Below, one piece after another: positions 5,988 through 6,397 of a DNA stretch of 6,397 nucleotides. Each line of letters starts with the position of its first letter. Position 1 is the first letter of the stretch. The stretch lies in contig CAZHMQ010000114.1 in the NCBI GenBank assembly GCA_964533645.1, positions 1 through 6,397 on the forward strand, in the 5' to 3' direction. The notes below the pieces were generated by a model. It worked only from the letters and a program-made list of their open reading frames with translations. It did not search any database and was not told the DNA's origin. The DNA comes from JABDBK01 sp964533645 (GTDB taxonomy: Bacteria; Pseudomonadota; Gammaproteobacteria; DSM-16500). The translations under genes and the position numbers were made by a program.

Positions 5988-6062
5988 TTACAACCCTCGC
6001 ACCGCGTCAGAAAACACTTGTCCGCGGTGTTCAAAGTTTTTGAACATATCAAAACTCGCACA
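5988..6062 (-). repeat. Intact copy of the 75-bp murD-end direct repeat
   Basis: This is the partner of 5184-5258, inside the functional murD gene (last 24 codons plus stop). The pair is 88% identical, in the same orientation, with starts 804 bp apart and gene B between them. Homologous recombination between the two would delete gene B and leave a complete murD directly after gene A. Confidence 0.93.
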
Positions 6063-6397
6063 AGCTGGTGATAGTAAAACACTATCACCTGACGCTGCGG
6101 CATGATCAGATAGCAAAACCGCTTCTTCCATCGTCTTTGCAAATTGCACATCCACTCGATCACCAATCACCGATGCTAATAATGGCGCTGCTTCGCCAAT
6201 CAGTACAACCGATTTGGCATATTTTTCTATAGCTAAAACTAAAGGTGAAAAGTCAGCGCTTTTTCCGACACCGCCTGCAATAATCACAAGCTTGCCCTTT
6301 GTGTCACTTCCTAAACCTTCGATAGCTGCAAGCGTTGCACCCACATTGGTTCCTTTGGAATCATTATACCAACATACGCCATTGCGTTTTCGCACCA
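5988..6397 (-). CDS. murD: MurD, UDP-N-acetylmuramoyl-L-alanine--D-glutamate ligase (C-terminal part, cut by window edge)
   Basis: MurD is the cytoplasmic ATP-dependent ligase that adds D-Glu to UDP-MurNAc-L-Ala, between the MurC and MurE steps. The last 135 codons plus stop are present, corresponding to the third domain of a protein of about 440 aa; the start lies beyond position 6397. Motifs, counted from the first full codon, are WYNDSKGTNVGAT (9-21), GGVGKSADFSPL (41-52) and LLSPACASFDMFKNFEHRG (107-125). All are typical of the MurD C-terminal domain, with the serine and phenylalanine that contact substrate in the last motif. The GTG at 6395 is an internal valine codon, not a start. The frame is intact to TAA at 5990-5988. 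The last 24 codons are duplicated at 5184-5258, so the murD 3' end may itself have been exchanged by recombination without changing the protein. Confidence 0.97.
   Translation of the reverse strand, partial: VRKRNGVCWYNDSKGTNVGATLAAIEGLGSDTKGKLVIIAGGVGKSADFSPLVLAIEKYAKSVVLIGEAAPLLASVIGDRVDVQFAKTMEEAVLLSDHAAASGDSVLLSPACASFDMFKNFEHRGQVFSDAVRGL

Noticed and set aside
5789..6166. Minus-strand open frame spanning the end of gene B and part of murD.
   Set aside because: It is out of frame with murD and overlaps two supported genes.

Overview
This window is a piece of a bacterial division and cell wall (dcw) cluster. On the minus strand, in transcription order, it carries the 3' end of murD, then ftsW, murG, murC and the 5' part of murB. 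The order murD-ftsW-murG-murC-murB, the protein sequences and the moderately AT-rich DNA suggest a gammaproteobacterium. A host-associated Legionellales-like bacterium is my guess, but nothing in the window proves it.

Layout. The left part (1-4335) is ordinary and tightly packed. ftsW and murG overlap by 8 nt, murG and murC by 4 nt (murC probably starts at TTG), and murC and murB by 1 nt (TAATG). These genes encode the septal glycosyltransferase FtsW, the lipid II-forming transferase MurG, the ligase MurC and the reductase MurB. The right edge (5988-6397) is the C-terminal third of the ligase MurD.

The unusual part lies between ftsW and murD, which normally sit next to each other. About 1.65 kb separates them and holds two plus-strand genes, opposite to the cell wall operon: 4619-5149 (176 aa, gene A) and 5400-5951 (183 aa, gene B). 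I do not recognise either family. They are diverged paralogs with a shared helical core (DRN...YxxAV...YNK...LL...PI...KI) and a near-identical C-terminal tail (EQ...T-K-K-K/R-R). Each has its own promoter-like sequence, and gene A ends in a strong intrinsic terminator.

Between them, at 5184-5258, is a detached copy of the last 24 codons plus stop of murD. It matches the real murD end at 66 of 75 positions. All nine differences are third-position, synonymous transitions. A free pseudogene should not diverge that way, so this copy was probably part of a working murD in a related lineage until recently. Gene A lies 34 nt from the remnant and gene B 36 nt from the intact murD end, so the repeated unit looks like [gene + about 35 nt + murD tail]. 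The simplest reading is a variable locus next to murD, where two alternative versions were joined by recombination. Because the insertion separates ftsW from murD, the ftsW-murG-murC-murB block probably uses its own promoter, and a consensus TATAAT box lies just upstream of ftsW.
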